Shown here: positions 30,261 to 41,239 of the stretch, piece after piece
Layout of the letters: every line of letters begins with the position of its first letter
How positions within the stretch are numbered: the first letter of the stretch is position 1
Origin: Ariolimax columbianus
Taxonomy: Eukaryota > Mollusca > Gastropoda > Stylommatophora > Arionidae
DNA length: 64,000 bases
Direction: 5' to 3'
Assembly (NCBI GenBank): GCA_036924085.1
Contig: JAVGWX010000006.1
Span: 39,635,246-39,699,245 of the forward strand
Translations under genes and position numbers: made by a program
Notes under the pieces: model-generated
The model's input: the letters and a program-made list of their open reading frames with translations, nothing else
The model's database searches: none
What the model was told of the DNA's origin: nothing

Positions 30261-30589
30261 TAATATGTCATTATTCTCCTGCCGCCAACCTGAAAGTTGC
30301 CCACTAGTGCCCGGTAGCGTCCAGGTTGAAGAGCACGGTTTTAAATCAAGCAAAAATTCAGCAAAGAACACGACAAGGCAGATGTGTACAACCAGCGAGC
30401 TACTTTCAACCTCGCAATTTGCTGAGACTGGTCACATATTGTTTTGGCCACAGTGCATCGATATTAGTTATTGGTAGTTGTTGTTATTGTTAGGTTGTTG
30501 TTTGAAGCTAATGGTTAACCAAAGTTCATTACTCCTCTCGGTGCACGACCACATCTCGCCAGCATCCACGGTCAAGGGCTACTCTTTCT

Positions 30590-31080
30590 GTCTCTCTCCA
30601 GGTATAACCATTTATTCTTTCTGTCTCTCTCCAGGTATAACCATTTATTCTTTCTGTCTCTCTCCAGGTATAACCATTTATTCTTTCTGTCTCTCTCCAG
30701 GTATAACCATTTATTCTTTCTGTGTCTCTCCAGGTATAACCATTTATTCTTTCTGTGTCTCTCCATGTATAACCATTTATTCTTTCTGTGTCTCTCCAGG
30801 TATAACCATTTATTATTTCTGTCTCTCTCCAGGTATAACCATTTATTCTTTCTGTGTCTCTCCATGTATAACCATTTATTCTTTCTGCCACTCTCCAGGT
30901 AAAACCATTTATTCTTTCTGCCTCTCTCAAACATAACCATTTATCCTTTCTGCCTCTCCCTAGGTATAACCATTTATTCCTTCTGCCTCTCTCCAGGTAT
31001 AACCATTTATTCTTTCTGCCTCTCTCCAGATAAAACCATTTATTCCTTCTGCCTCTCTCCAGGTATAACTATTTATTCGT
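30590..31080. repeat. Minisatellite, 33-bp unit
   Basis: About 15 units of TCTTTCTGTCTCTCTCCAGG plus TATAACCATTTAT. The 11-codon period gives frames of 122-152 codons on both strands. 31081-31510 has no recognised feature. Confidence 0.96.
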
Positions 31081-31514
31081 AGTGCTCTCTCACATTCTCT
31101 TCTGGTGTATTTTTAAGTCTGCCCCTCTTTCTCTTCTTTAGAGATGTCAACGTGAGAGCCTGCCTAGCTATGTTGTACGGTGCCATCTACAACGTATGTC
31201 CTGTTCAGCCCCATTTTCTTCATTATGTGTTGCTCCAGTGGCTATTGTTGGCTACTTTTACATATCTCTTAACCAAGTGCGGACATTTTATACCAAACAA
31301 CCTTTGTAGGCGTTTGTTGGCGAAGAACTTCGGTCTTTGATATATCGCCTTGTGCTTTCTCTACCTTTCGGCCACATCGAACAGCATCAATTTGACATTG
31401 GCGTTGAATATTCTAGCTTTGGTGTGAATCATGATTTCTCTGTATTATCATACGTCGTTTAGTGTCATGAATGTCACACTTTACATTCCAATTCTAGTCT
31501 TTACATAAGTCCTA

Positions 31515-31637
31515 ACGTCGAGTATTAAGCTGCTCGAGCCTAACCCGCTAAGCAGGAAATCTTTCTCCCGGCTACACTCAGCTCATACCAGCGCTGGGAC
31601 CTGCACGTAGGCACCTGCTACTGTAGAAGTACAGTAA
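31515..31637 (+). repeat. Unclassified dispersed repeat U, copy 2
   Basis: 'attaagctgctcgagcctaacccgctaagcaggaaatctttctcccggctacactcagct' through 'gtagaagtacag' matches 14095-14220. Confidence 0.6.
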
Positions 31638-31651
31638 GAACATCTGCATAT

Positions 31652-31820
31652 CTTCTTCTTCTTCTTCGTACGCTGTCAGATGTCAACTTGAATTTGTTCG
31701 AAGAAAGCAGCTGTCATACTGAGGCTGTCGACACTGCCATAGAGCTTGTCTAGTGTTGGCATTGGTGATGGCCACATGTGCTTTCTCTGGTTCTCGTATG
31801 TCGAGCAATTTTGCAGCAGA
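31652..31820 (-). mobile_element. 5'-truncated GAA-tailed LINE with perfect TSD
   Basis: Only the last about 169 bp of the RNase H LINE are present on the minus strand, ending in 'cgtacgaagaagaagaaga'. Perfect 14-bp TSD GAACATCTGCATAT at 31638-31651 and 31821-31834. The sequence reads through the NCPTYE..R and DKLYGSVDSL regions of the family in degenerate form. Confidence 0.92.
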
Positions 31821-31834
31821 GAACATCTGCATAT

Positions 31835-33040
31835 GATGAAGTGGAGCTCAAGTTCACAAAATATATAGACAGAATGCCCGAATACTATTTTGTTGTTTTG
31901 TTGTTTTTTGTGTTGTTGTTTTTTTTGGGTTTTTTTCTTTGCGTTTGCCTTATTTCTCTAATCCACAAGGCAGTGTGCGTTGCACTGTGGTTTTTTATTT
32001 TACGCCTGTCGGCCCAGTGCATCCGACTTCAGCATGCATTTGACTTCAGCATGCATTTTATGTAAGGGTCTGCTTCCTCCTGCATTTTCTAAGGGTTTTC
32101 TTCCCCGGGCTAACGACCGGTGCTGTGATGGGAATCGAACCCAGCACCTCCCGGGTTGTGAGCCGTGTCATTTAACCACTAGCCCACGCCATCCTCGCCG
32201 AATACTATGAGAAAAACCCCATCAGCATAACACATGTATGTGCTTGCCACTCGGAGAACAGAGAAGCAAGAAGACAACCTCATATTAAATGGCACTGACA
32301 GGTACTTGAACATAGCGATACACCCAAGCATGCAGGCATTGTAATCGACCTCATATTATCTTACAAAGCACACTGCAATGCAGTAAAACAAAAAGTCAGT
32401 GCAAGGGACAATATAATTCGCAAGCTGACAAACATTGTATGGGGAGCATCTCCAACGGTTTTTTACACATCAGCTCTTGCAATATGTCTCTCAGTGGCAG
32501 AATATGCAGCATGAGTGTGGAATGAATCGACGCACACGAAACGGGTCGACATAGCAGTAAATGAGACATGCCGAATTGTGACAGGGTGCCTTAAACCGAC
32601 GCCAGCGGAAAAGGTCGACGCAATCGCTGTTATTGCACCTCTGGATAATGGAAGTTGTTTCATACCTGAATTTGAAAGACAAAAGCAGTTCGGGTACACC
32701 CTCTTTTTTGGACATACACTAGAAAGAATATGACTTAAATCGAGGAAACGTTTTCTACGGAATGTAACCCTGCAGAACAGAACCCAGAGATAACGCATAG
32801 AAAAGTGGCACCAAAAGAACGTTGAAGGTTGGATAGAGATATAGGAAGAAATTGGACCAGGACAGGATTTGCCATTTGCTAGGTGGATATCTCTGAACAG
32901 GTTAAAAAGACGTGGGTCCAGATGTGGGTCTAATCTGAGTAAGTGGGATATGCTGATGATGGCGAATGTAGGGCCATTCGGGACCTGGAACACATAATTA
33001 TGCCAATATACAGGCATACTGTACAGTAGGAGAAGGGATG
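31835..33040 (+). pseudogene. Jockey-like reverse-transcriptase C-terminal half, interrupted by a SINE
   Basis: The + strand gives a DEVELKFTKYIDRMPEYY stretch (31835-31888), then after the SINE an EKNPISITHVCACHSENREA stretch, a LSYKAHCNAVKQKVSA block, an SALAICLSVAEYAA block and NETCRIVTGCLKPTPAEKVD. It ends in a RWISLNRLKRRGSRCGSNL-type tail. I recognise this as the post-palm region of 'mobile element jockey-like' polymerases. There are several stops. An antisense frame of 206 codons is a shadow. Confidence 0.82.
31889..32197 (-). mobile_element. tRNA-derived SINE, family 2, with TSD
   Basis: Minus-strand SINE with a tRNA-like head (+ side 32110-32195, including the complement of GGGTTCGATTCCC), the conserved body, and a long A-rich tail (+ side 31889-31945, T-rich). 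Perfect 11-bp TSD CCGAATACTAT at 31878-31888 and 32198-32208. It split the Jockey-like frame cleanly; removing it and one TSD copy restores the reading. Confidence 0.93.
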
Positions 33041-33104
33041 GTGACATATGAAAGGCAATGACGCTTGCAGGTTTTGGGGGCAAAGACTATGTTAGGTTAC
33101 CGGA

Positions 33105-33340
33105 CACAGAAATTTAGTTAGTATGTATCCTGACGTAACAATTGTACCGCCAAAATAGGTCAAGGTCCCCACCTCTTCCAACGGCTCCAGCGTGTTTGGT
33201 TTTCTGTTGATAGTGTTGAGTTTAAGTAGCTTGGTTTTCTTCAGTCCCAACTTGGCCGATTGTTCTTTCACCCGATCAAGTTCGTCTTGCATGTGGCTAT
33301 AACTGTCTGATAAGGAAGCCACTCGCATTTCTTTAATTTT
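33105..33340 (-). pseudogene. LINE reverse-transcriptase fragment after the palm
   Basis: The minus strand gives a MQDELDRVKEQ stretch, SAKLGLKKTKLLKLNTINRK, and a TLTYFGGTIVTSG block corresponding to the conserved F.YLGS motif. Open for 78 codons. It is part of an endonuclease/reverse-transcriptase LINE. 33341-33590 contains a poly-T run (33350-33360) and nothing recognised. Confidence 0.75.
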
Positions 33341-33589
33341 AACGCTTATTATTTTTTTTTTGGTAGTAGTCTGCAGTGGCCTTTTTTTACGTTCCGGTGT
33401 CTATTTAAGGATGATCCCGGTTCAACTGGCTGTAGTGCAATGGGAGACTCCTCAGTAATATCACCAATATAAATATTACAGGTATTATCAGACCGCAAGG
33501 AATCAACCTGTTTAGATGATCACTAAGAGGAAGTCAGGTGGGGGTATTGCCCAGTACGTTTAACATAATCCTGTTACTCTTCGCTCACA

Positions 33590-33960
33590 GTATAGGGTCA
33601 AGATGCCGAGCAGCGCATGAGCTGCAGCGGTCAGCTACCCATAACTGATTGCTAGCGTCAGGACCAGCGAACTAAAGCTTCCATGATCCTTCTACATCTC
33701 CACACCTTTGATCCTGTACAACAGGTTGCAACAGTGCAGGCTGTCTAAGGAGAAAGGATCGAAGATAGAAGGTTTACTCGGTACTAAAAAAATGCTTGCT
33801 GTCGAAGACGACGGTGTCGGACAGATAAGGTGCACATATCGCAGTCAAGCTGTAAATTAGCAATACAACGCATTCAGTTCTCGTAACTACAACCTGTTAC
33901 AAAGCCTTGTTCGCGGCTTGATAGCGGGAGATTGAGAATGAACGCAGAGAAAGAAGGAAA
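33590..33960 (-). repeat. Family R dispersed repeat, reverse copy, nearly full
   Basis: In reverse orientation it runs from 'gagcagcgcatgagctgcagcggtcagct' through 'tgctagcgtcaggaccagcgaac', 'gtacaacaggttgcaac' and 'aaggtgcacatatcgcagtcaagctgtaaatta' to 'cggcttgatagcgggagattgagaatgaac'. It is a useful reference for both ends of R. Confidence 0.8.
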
Positions 33961-35305
33961 AAACTAACAGTAATGGTAGTAATGCGGACTGCTCGTCCCT
34001 CAAGCTACACATTCTAGTCGGGCAATGAAGATTATACTGATGAAAATCCCTTTAGCTGTGAGCTGGTGAGCTTGACAGATACCAGACAAAAGCACACCCC
34101 TACCCTTTACGACGCTGATTAATTTTTGCAAAGATTTTCGCAACTTTATATTTCCCAATGGTAGTTGACTTTCAAAACTTGCAACTTTTCTGTTTGTTGA
34201 TCAATAAATACGATTTTCTTGTGTATAGAGTCACAATTGAATAATGAACTTTTTGGGGTTGTTGTTTTTGTTGTGTTTTTGTTAGTTTCTGAGATACAAG
34301 AAGATGGTGAAAATTTATTGGGAAAAAAAATATTTGCGTAGTGGCTCCGATAGAAATCCAAGGGAACCACAGCAACGTACGGATAATGTGTTTATAATAT
34401 CGACACAACTGTTAGTTTCCAGTTCAAACGTAGTTCTTACATCTAACCAATTAAAATAAACAGATCTAAACAATAAAAATCTTTCCCAACAACCTGTTTC
34501 ATCTTTCTAAAAAAATCGGCTTGTTCCAATCCGCGTAATAAGAAGTTATATCGTCTTAAATCCATATGTAATCTAACATACAAATACTATTACCGGCACA
34601 AAAAACATGTGTAGATGGACGTGACGTATTCAGCATTTTAAAAATGGCTATTGGTAGGGTCTTCGTCCAAAAGAAGGGGCACAAAATGTCGATTTTCAAT
34701 TTGTAGACCGGGTGTGTCAAAATTGGTTTGACCTTGGCGCGCTGACGGAGTCTGTTGTCTTTGAGGCACCATGATATCGAAGAGGAGGGTATGGACTCAT
34801 CTTTCAAGTATTCCCGAATGGAGGCAGTCGTGTGTGTCGGTGTCCCATGATCGTCACGACCTACTAGGGACGTGCCAGTCACATCTGAATCGCCCATCTT
34901 ATCATATCAGCTCAAAGCTAATGAATACACGTCTGGCATTCCCCGCCATCTGTGAGATCGTCACAAAGGGACAGATGTGCAATGTCCGCGTAAATATCTT
35001 CGTCATCCATGGGAACAATTGATAGAAAACAAAGAGGCGACAATAATGCATTTAACCAATGGAATGTGGTTGGATTGGCGCAAACCAGGGCAAATATTAT
35101 TGATTGGTTGATTGATTTGTTTATTGAGAATGGTGCTAAAAATGTTAGGAACAAATAGGAAAACAAATAGGAAAACAAATAGTGAAAGTCCGCAACAGTT
35201 TCATATACAAGATAATTGGTTTATAGAAGTTAAGATATTTCAACCCTGTGAACACGCCGGTCTAGAACGGCTGTTAGTGGAAGAAACGGTTTGAAAACAA
35301 CTCGA
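33961..35305. other. No supported gene
   Basis: Mostly unique-looking AT-rich sequence. 34556-34897 is open for 113 codons on the minus strand and 34771-35022 for 83 on the + strand. Neither shows a recognised domain. No repeat copy was identified. A short TTGATT repeat lies at about 35100-35125. Confidence 0.35.
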
Positions 35306-35454
35306 TATCAACATTAGAGACCTGTACCAATTTCAGAGCTGAACCAACAGCTGTATATGCAGCATCTAGGATTCTTATAGGCCAAGACCAGCACAAAGAC
35401 TACAAGCTAGAAAATAACAGCATAAACAGACTTGCCAGAGATTGGCGGACAAAG

Positions 35455-35600
35455 ATCTTCAGACTCAGAACGGAACAGTGCAGACTCAGAACGGAACAGT
35501 GCAGACTCAGAGCGGATCAGTATAGACTAAGAACGGATCAGTGCAGAGTCAGAACGGAACAGTGCAGACTCAGAACGGAACAGTGTAGACTCAAGGCCCA
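35455..35600. repeat. Minisatellite, 21-bp unit
   Basis: About six units of CAGACTCAGAACGGAACAGTG. It is an in-frame (7-codon) amplification of the LINE segment encoding RLRTEQC. Confidence 0.88.
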
Positions 35601-35673
35601 CCTCCACAGATTGGATTTCAGAGACACCGCCATCTCCGATTGTTGAGCACCCTAGGAAACAACAGAACATATT

Positions 35674-35966
35674 TTTTTTTCTTTTACGTGTTTGCCTCAC
35701 TAGTTTCTACTGGCGGAGGCGCGCCTTTTCCACGCCAGACCGTAGTCAATTGGGTGATATTAAGACGCATAAACCAGTGCTTGGATGTATTAGTGCGTCT
35801 GTATGTACCTATACTAGATTTGTACGCTCTCAGAAGTCAGCCCAACCAAAGTGCAATGGAAGGGCCTCACGCTGAAGGCTCGTGTGAAAGTTGTGCAAGA
35901 GTGTGATTGTTGGACAGACGAAAATGAGTGTGTGGAAAGAAGAGAATGGAGGTATGATCTTCCGTC
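35674..35966 (-). mobile_element. Unclassified 293-bp insertion with TSD and A-rich tail
   Basis: Interrupts the LINE reading. It is flanked by CAGAACATATT (35663-35673) and CAGAATATATC (35967-35977), matching at 9 of 11 positions. The left edge is T-rich (35672-35685), i.e. a poly-A-like end on the minus strand, so it is probably a SINE-type insertion. No second copy was found here. Confidence 0.55.
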
Positions 35967-36164
35967 CAGAATATATCCTACAGGACTGCCCAACTTATAC
36001 AGGCCCTAGAGACGCAGTCTGGCTCTGGGGAGCGACAATGCTCGAAAAGCTGTGGGGGACCGGCAAAGACCTGAAATGCACATTTTCCTTCCTTCTTGAA
36101 CCGGGCTAGAAACATAGCATCAGTTGATCGAGGAAGAAGAGCAAGAAGAAGAAAGAAGGGCCCG

Positions 36165-36530
36165 GTGTCCGGGAAGACAGTGACCCAGAAGAAGATTGAA
36201 TCAATGTATTACTGACAATGTTAAGATATTCTTCTATGACGCAGATCGACATGCCCTAAAGGGCGATGAGATCAATGCTGCTGTTGCAGAGACTACGTTT
36301 TCGAATGAATGTATCACATGATGATGATGCCATGCCTTAGCTGTTATTCCCACTCGTCAACAATCCTTGCGTACACGTACACCGCACTTTGTAACTACTC
36401 AACACAACAGATAGGCATCGTTCTTCTCTTGAGAGCTGCAACTTTATAATTAGTAATAGCTAAGAATAGCATATCGTCATGTCTATTTGAATGTGTTATT
36501 AATCATGTCAAGTTGTCTGTCTGTCAACCT
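36165..36530. other. No recognised feature
   Basis: Contains a GATGATGATG run at about 36320, possibly a LINE tail. Nothing else was recognised. Confidence 0.35.
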
Positions 36531-36535
36531 AGGGC

Positions 36536-36548
36536 GGGGGGGGGGGGG
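36536..36548. repeat. Poly-G run
   Basis: 13 G followed by AGGAGGGGG, at the left edge of a long pyrimidine-rich block. Confidence 0.9.
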
Positions 36549-36579
36549 AGGAGGGGGTGCACAGGTAGTAGAAATGTTC

Positions 36580-37670
36580 AATTTCTCTCGCTCTTTTTAT
36601 TGTCAGTCAGTTTCACTTTCTCTACTTGCGTCTTTCTCTTCGTTTCACTTTATATTCCTTTCTCCCCTTTTCACGTGTTTTCTTTATCTCTATCTTCTAC
36701 TGTCTCTTTCCTTTACAACCGTATCCATCTTTTTGCTTCCCTCACTTTCTTTATTTGTTTCTCACTCTTTCATATTTTCTCTTGAACTTCCATTTTTTTC
36801 TGTCCTTTACCTCGCATCTTTCTCTTTGTTATCCTCCACCTCGTTTTTCTTCCATTTTCATGTATCTCTTTCATCGTCTCTTCTATACCAATTATTACAT
36901 TTTTCTTTGTCCGACATTCTTTCGGTTTCCTGTTCGCCCTTTATTTATTTTCATATATCTTTCCATCCTGATTATCTCTTATTTAGTTTCTCAATTACTT
37001 CTTATATTTAATTTTTCTCTCTTTCTGTATCTCATTCGTTTAGTTTCTTTTCTTATCACACCTTTTCCCCAATCCATATTTCTCCCTATCTGTATGTGTA
37101 TGTCAATCTTTTCCGTGTTCAGCTCTTCTCTGTCCTCCTTTTTCAAACTCTCTTCCACCACTCTTTGTCTCTCCCATTCACTTTCTCAATTCTCAAATTA
37201 GTTTCTTTTCTTTTTGTATTTCTCTTTCTTTCAGCACGCTTTTACTTCTTAGTCTCTCCCGCCTGTTTATCTTAACTTGTATCATTATTTCTCCCTGCTT
37301 CTCACATGTCGCTCTATCAACGTAGTTCTCCCTATCTTTCTATGCACTACGTTTCTATCCATCTTTCTGTGTTGTCCTCTTTATTTAAACACATATTTCG
37401 TTCATCCTTCTTCTATGTTAATCTATTCTTCCTTTTTGCTTTCCATATGTATTATGTTTTACTCTTGTATTCAGACGTGTGATCGATTCGGGTTGACAGC
37501 TGTGCTTATGTGGATTCACTTTATTCTTTCTCTGTAAATCATTATCTTTATCTCGGTCAATTCTCTCTAGCTTCCTCATTCCCTGACTTTCACGTGTTCT
37601 ACTATTGTATTCCCCCTTTCTGTATCTTTTATTCAGTTTCTCTATCGCTGACTTTCATTTGGCGACGGCC
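36580..37670. repeat. Pyrimidine-rich, low-complexity region
   Basis: About 1.1 kb dominated by C and T on the + strand (TCTTTCTC, TTTCTCTCTTTC, CTCCC), without a fixed unit. Long Phe/Leu/Ser-rich frames (up to 191 codons) reflect composition only. Confidence 0.75.
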
Positions 37671-37689
37671 AATGCGACCACCATCTGCT

Positions 37690-39302
37690 GATGGTCACCT
37701 GTAACCCCACCTGGGTTGACCCCAAGGTGCAATGTCCAATGCTAATTCACGCGTCGACGAGAAATACTTCAATGCTGTCATTGGAAACCCAGGTGCAGCG
37801 GACCTCCTTCCAGATGACCAGGAGACAGCATAGCATGGACCGTCACAAAGAACACCACATGCGAGGCCCCCAAATCAATCACCTTACCAAGGGCCCAAAT
37901 CAATCACCTTCCCAAGGGCCCCAAAACATTATCAATGGCTCCACGATACCTTTATGACATCATACTCCGAAGGAACTGGGCCAGGCTTCGCAATGACCAC
38001 GCCAAACTACGACGCCTAATTCCGCCCAACGGCCAGGGCAGACAAGGATCACTTCTCCAACGAAATTGCTGACGAGGTTGAAGCTAGTCTCAGATCACAT
38101 GACATTAGACCCTCTAATCAAGCTATTAAACTCCTTTGTCCTGAAGGCAATCGGAGCGAGAAGGAAACAATAGTTTATTAATAAGTCCGTCGCGTCACTA
38201 AACTCGCCATACCAGGAGGTAACGAACATGTAGAAGGAGCGTTACATGCATGTTCTTAACCACTCACCGGCAACGACATGCCCTGGTCTGACCCTAGAAT
38301 CTCCGGATCCTCTCCTGAACACGGGAACCAACCTTTCCTTTCCTCACCTTCCCCCTCTCTCCCTACCCACCGCACTGTAGCTGAAGTCATTGCCGCTATC
38401 CGGAAACTTAGAGATGAAAATGCGGTAGGCCCGGGATCAAATCCCAAGAAGCTGTTAACATACGCTGTCGACCTGATCAGCTCTGCCCTCCTCACTGATT
38501 CCAGCAGGTATGGAGGTACGGACACGCGCCGGCCGACTGAGGCGATGAGAGCGTCGTGTCCTTGTACAAAGACAGATGAAGGCCTAAACACAGGTGAAGG
38601 CCCAAACACAGGTGACGGCCCAAAGACAGGTGACGGCCCAAACACAGGTGAAGGCCCAAACACAGGTGACGGCCCAAAGACACTGCTTTAGTTACCGGGG
38701 AAGGAATTTGTCTACGTGCTACTGGCTAGACTCTAGCCGCTCGTGAGCACACAACGTCGACCATATCATTATGACTCTACCGCTAACTGTTCTGCGCTTC
38801 ATTGCCGAACTGCATAGCTCTTTCCATCGGCCCACGGACGTGGACATACAGTTCTCTTTTGTCTCAGTAGATCGGTCGGCTGAATGGATAGCTCTCCGGG
38901 GAATATATGCCCAGCCCATTGTTAAATTTGATTCAAGAGCTGCTCAAGGACACCGGCCCCAGAATTCAACTGGGTGGCTCTCTCTCCGACAGATTCCCCA
39001 CGACTTCTGGTGTCGGGCAGGGCTGTGTTCTTGCCCCTGACCTATTCTGTCCGGCCGTGGACCGGCTTCTTGACCGCCTCAGCGCGTACCGAGAAAGTTT
39101 TGCTATCAACCAGCCAATCTTCAATGATCTCAGCTCTTGGACGACAGTGTTGTGTTCGACACAGACTACCCTGCGCTGCAGCGATCCTCAGAAATCGTAG
39201 GCAGAGAAACTCCCTTCTGGGCCTGTCTATATCATGGGCCAAATACAGGGTTCAGATCCTCATTTCTATCACGGCACAATCCAGGGTATTGAAACTTTAG
39301 GC
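37690..39302 (+). pseudogene. LINE reverse-transcriptase domain, decayed
   Basis: The + strand first shows scattered pre-domain sequence (37730-38250). The first polymerase block is IRKLRDENAVGPGSNPKKLL (about 38398-38460), followed by an 18-bp tandem array (38585-38690). Next come a palm segment ending in SGVGQGCVLAPDLF (about 39010-39050) and, in another frame, a degenerate catalytic block LDDSVVFDTD (about 39135-39165). Stops and at least two frame changes disable it. Its C-terminal part resumes at 39860 beyond an inserted LINE tail. Confidence 0.78.
38585..38690. repeat. Minisatellite, 18-bp unit
   Basis: About six units of GGCCCAAACACAGGTGAC. It lies within the reverse-transcriptase remnant; a 6-codon period gives Gly/Pro/Asn/Thr frames on both strands. 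Confidence 0.92.
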
Positions 39303-39850
39303 TAAAATACAACATAGGATTTGCTGTCTCAAAAATCAGATTAGTCCTACAGGGAATTCCGGCCTACTGTCGGATCCCTAGAAACGAGAAAGCAGATGAG
39401 CTGGCAAAAGCGGGAAGTGGAGGTATGCAGACTCCCCATCCACAGAGCTATAAAGAATCAAAGACACTCATCAAACGATCCACGAGAACAGCATGGAGAG
39501 ACCAGCACAAAGAATACAAGCCAGAAAATGACAGCATAAACAAATTTGGCAGTGATGGACAGACGAAGATCTTAGGTTTCAGATCGGAGCATTGTAGGCT
39601 CAATGTCCACCTTCACAGAATGGGTCTCAGAGACACTGAAACATGTGATTGTGAAGCACCCAAGCAAACACCAGAACATATTCTACAGGACTGCTCTACT
39701 TATCCAGACCAAAGAGAGGCAGTCTGGCCTGGGGAAGCGACCATGCTCGAAAAGCTGTGGGGGACCGGCAAAGACCTAAAACGCACACTCCTTCGCGAAC
39801 CTCACCGGACTAGGCGCATAGCATCAGTTGATCGACAAAGATGAAGAAAC
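39303..39850 (+). mobile_element. RNase H LINE tail inserted in another LINE
   Basis: Open for about 139 codons in its second part. IPAYCRIPRNEKADELAKAG (RNase H C-terminal block) comes first, then a TRTAWRDQHKEYKPENDS stretch, a HLHRMGLRDTETCDC block, EHILQDCSTYPDQREAVWPG and a MLEKLWGTGKDLKRT end, finishing with 'gcatcagttgatcgacaaagatgaag'. Surrounding sequence belongs to a different LINE. GAAACTTTAGGC (39291) and GAAACTGAAGGGC (39846) may be a degenerate TSD. Confidence 0.75.
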
Positions 39851-39859
39851 TGAAGGGCA

Positions 39860-40540
39860 CAGGACATATGGCGCCAAAGAATGCACCTACCTCGGCAGCA
39901 TTATCTCACCTGATGGACCCAGTCAGTGAACCCGATATGCCAAGACGGATCGGACTAGCTGCATCAGGTATGCACCACCTCCGACGTGTATGAAGTAACG
40001 GCAAGATTTCCCTTAAACATCTACCAGTCTTGCATAGTTCCAGTCCTGCTGTACGCCTGCAAAACATGGACATTACTCAAACATAACATATCAAGTCTAG
40101 AGGCCTTACACATGCACAACCAACGGCGTATTGTAGGCATAAGATGGCATGACTACACCCCCCCCCCTTTCCACCCCCACCACGTGGAGGTTTCTGCAGA
40201 AATAGGCCTCTATCTAATTTCCCAAACACTGGACTGCCACCGGGTATTGGTTTGTTTTGTTCGGTCACTTCAAACGGCTGGACCAGGAAACCCCGGTCCA
40301 CAAGATACTTCACAGATTATTCATCAGGACCAAACGACTTCCCTGGACCGGCTGGAGGCGCAGAAGAGGCCATCCCCGTCCAGTATGAGGCCAGCAGCCT
40401 CCTCCTCCGCTCTGGACCAGGGCTGGAGCCGTGCAGCAGCAGTGGGTCACATATGCGGGCCAGTTGACGCAACGGGCCTCAGACGCATAAGTGAAATTAT
40501 TGGTACTTGTGTCTTAATTCACCCCAAACAAAAATAAAAC
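39860..40540 (+). pseudogene. LINE reverse-transcriptase C-terminal part
   Basis: The + strand has a KECTYLGSIISPDGPSQ block, then YQSCIVPVLLYACKTWTLLK, an EALHMHNQRRIVGIRWHDY block and a VEVSAEIGLYLISQTLDCHR region. It ends in a Ser/Ala-rich stretch with AAVGHICG. It continues the element at 37690-39302. A C-run (40157-40168) sits in the coding part. 40541-41235 has no recognised feature apart from a CT microsatellite. Confidence 0.78.
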
Positions 40541-40841
40541 ATTTTTAGGACCGAAATTGAAACGAAGTGAAACTTGGCGTTTCTAACCCTAAACCTATCC
40601 CTTCGAAAAACTAAAAATTACAATCTTTTCTACACTTCTATCTTTATCTAAGTCTGTACTTGTTTATTTAAAATACAATTATATTGACCGGTCTCTCTCC
40701 ACCCTCCCCCGCACCCCGAAATGGAATGTTACCTATAATGGGAACCCAGGGAACTCTGTTTGAGGTGAATTAAGACGCAAGGTCCAAAATGTTATTATCT
40801 TTCCTTCTCTTGTTATCTCTCTAACTCTCTATTCTTCTTCC

Positions 40842-40842
40842 C

Positions 40843-40878
<36 letters not shown>
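40842..40878. repeat. (CT)n microsatellite
   Basis: About 18 CT units. Confidence 0.95.
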
Positions 40879-40881
<3 letters not shown>

Positions 40882-41239
40882 ATTTCTATATATCTACAGA
40901 TATAGTCCGCTCTAATACTTCAAAAAAACCACGTATCTTCACATGTCCAAATCGGCGTACGTAATGAGGGAACGACTGGATTAGCGTGACCACGTGATAC
41001 ACTCCATCTGCTACAAATCACATCAGAACTATCGTAAGCGCCTGCTTCCTTCCTGCCCTCCTGGTCCATCTTTTTTGTATATCCGTTTATAAACGCGGAT
41101 GAATAATCTTAAGCTACAGGAAACCTAAATATAACAATAATGTCGTGGGAATTTTGGTTTCGGTAAATTATAAGTAGGAAGTGAATGTTATGCTGAATCT
41201 ATGCATCTGGATCCGTGCGAGTGGTAACGCTGTTATGTT

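Larger units (their letters stand above)
29303..30338. mobile_element. Non-autonomous hAT-like element carrying a LINE fragment
   Basis: The left end is CAGTGTTCTTAATC. The right end, read inward on the other strand, is CCGTGCTCTTCAACCTGG. Perfect 8-bp TSD TTTTAAAT at 29295-29302 and 30339-30346. Subterminal sequence ('cgatcgtcaactgagtctg' left; 'gccaacctgaaagttgcccactag' right) matches the element at 3964-4713. The inside holds a 16-bp tandem array (29350-29700) and a minus-strand LINE tail (29760-30260). There is no transposase. Confidence 0.9.
35310..36160 (+). pseudogene. RNase H LINE tail, second type, with insertion and local duplication
   Basis: The + strand reads a DQHKDYKLENNSINRLARDW stretch, then a 21-bp duplication block, a HLHRLDFRDTA block, and after a 293-bp insertion EYILQDCPTYTGPRDAVWLW, a MLEKLWGTGKDLK block and 'gcatcagttgatcgaggaagaagagcaagaagaag'. 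The better copy at 39303-39850 lacks both interruptions. This is the C-terminal extension and GAA tail of an RNase H-bearing LINE. Confidence 0.75.

Noticed and set aside
32463..33083. 206-codon minus-strand frame
   Set aside because: Antisense shadow of the Jockey-like polymerase remnant on the + strand.
34556..34897. 113-codon minus-strand frame
   Set aside because: Not obviously a repeat, but no recognised domain, splice or promoter evidence; an overlapping + frame is open too.
36487..37201. 174- and 191-codon frames
   Set aside because: Pyrimidine-rich low-complexity composition gives Phe/Ser/Leu frames in every register.
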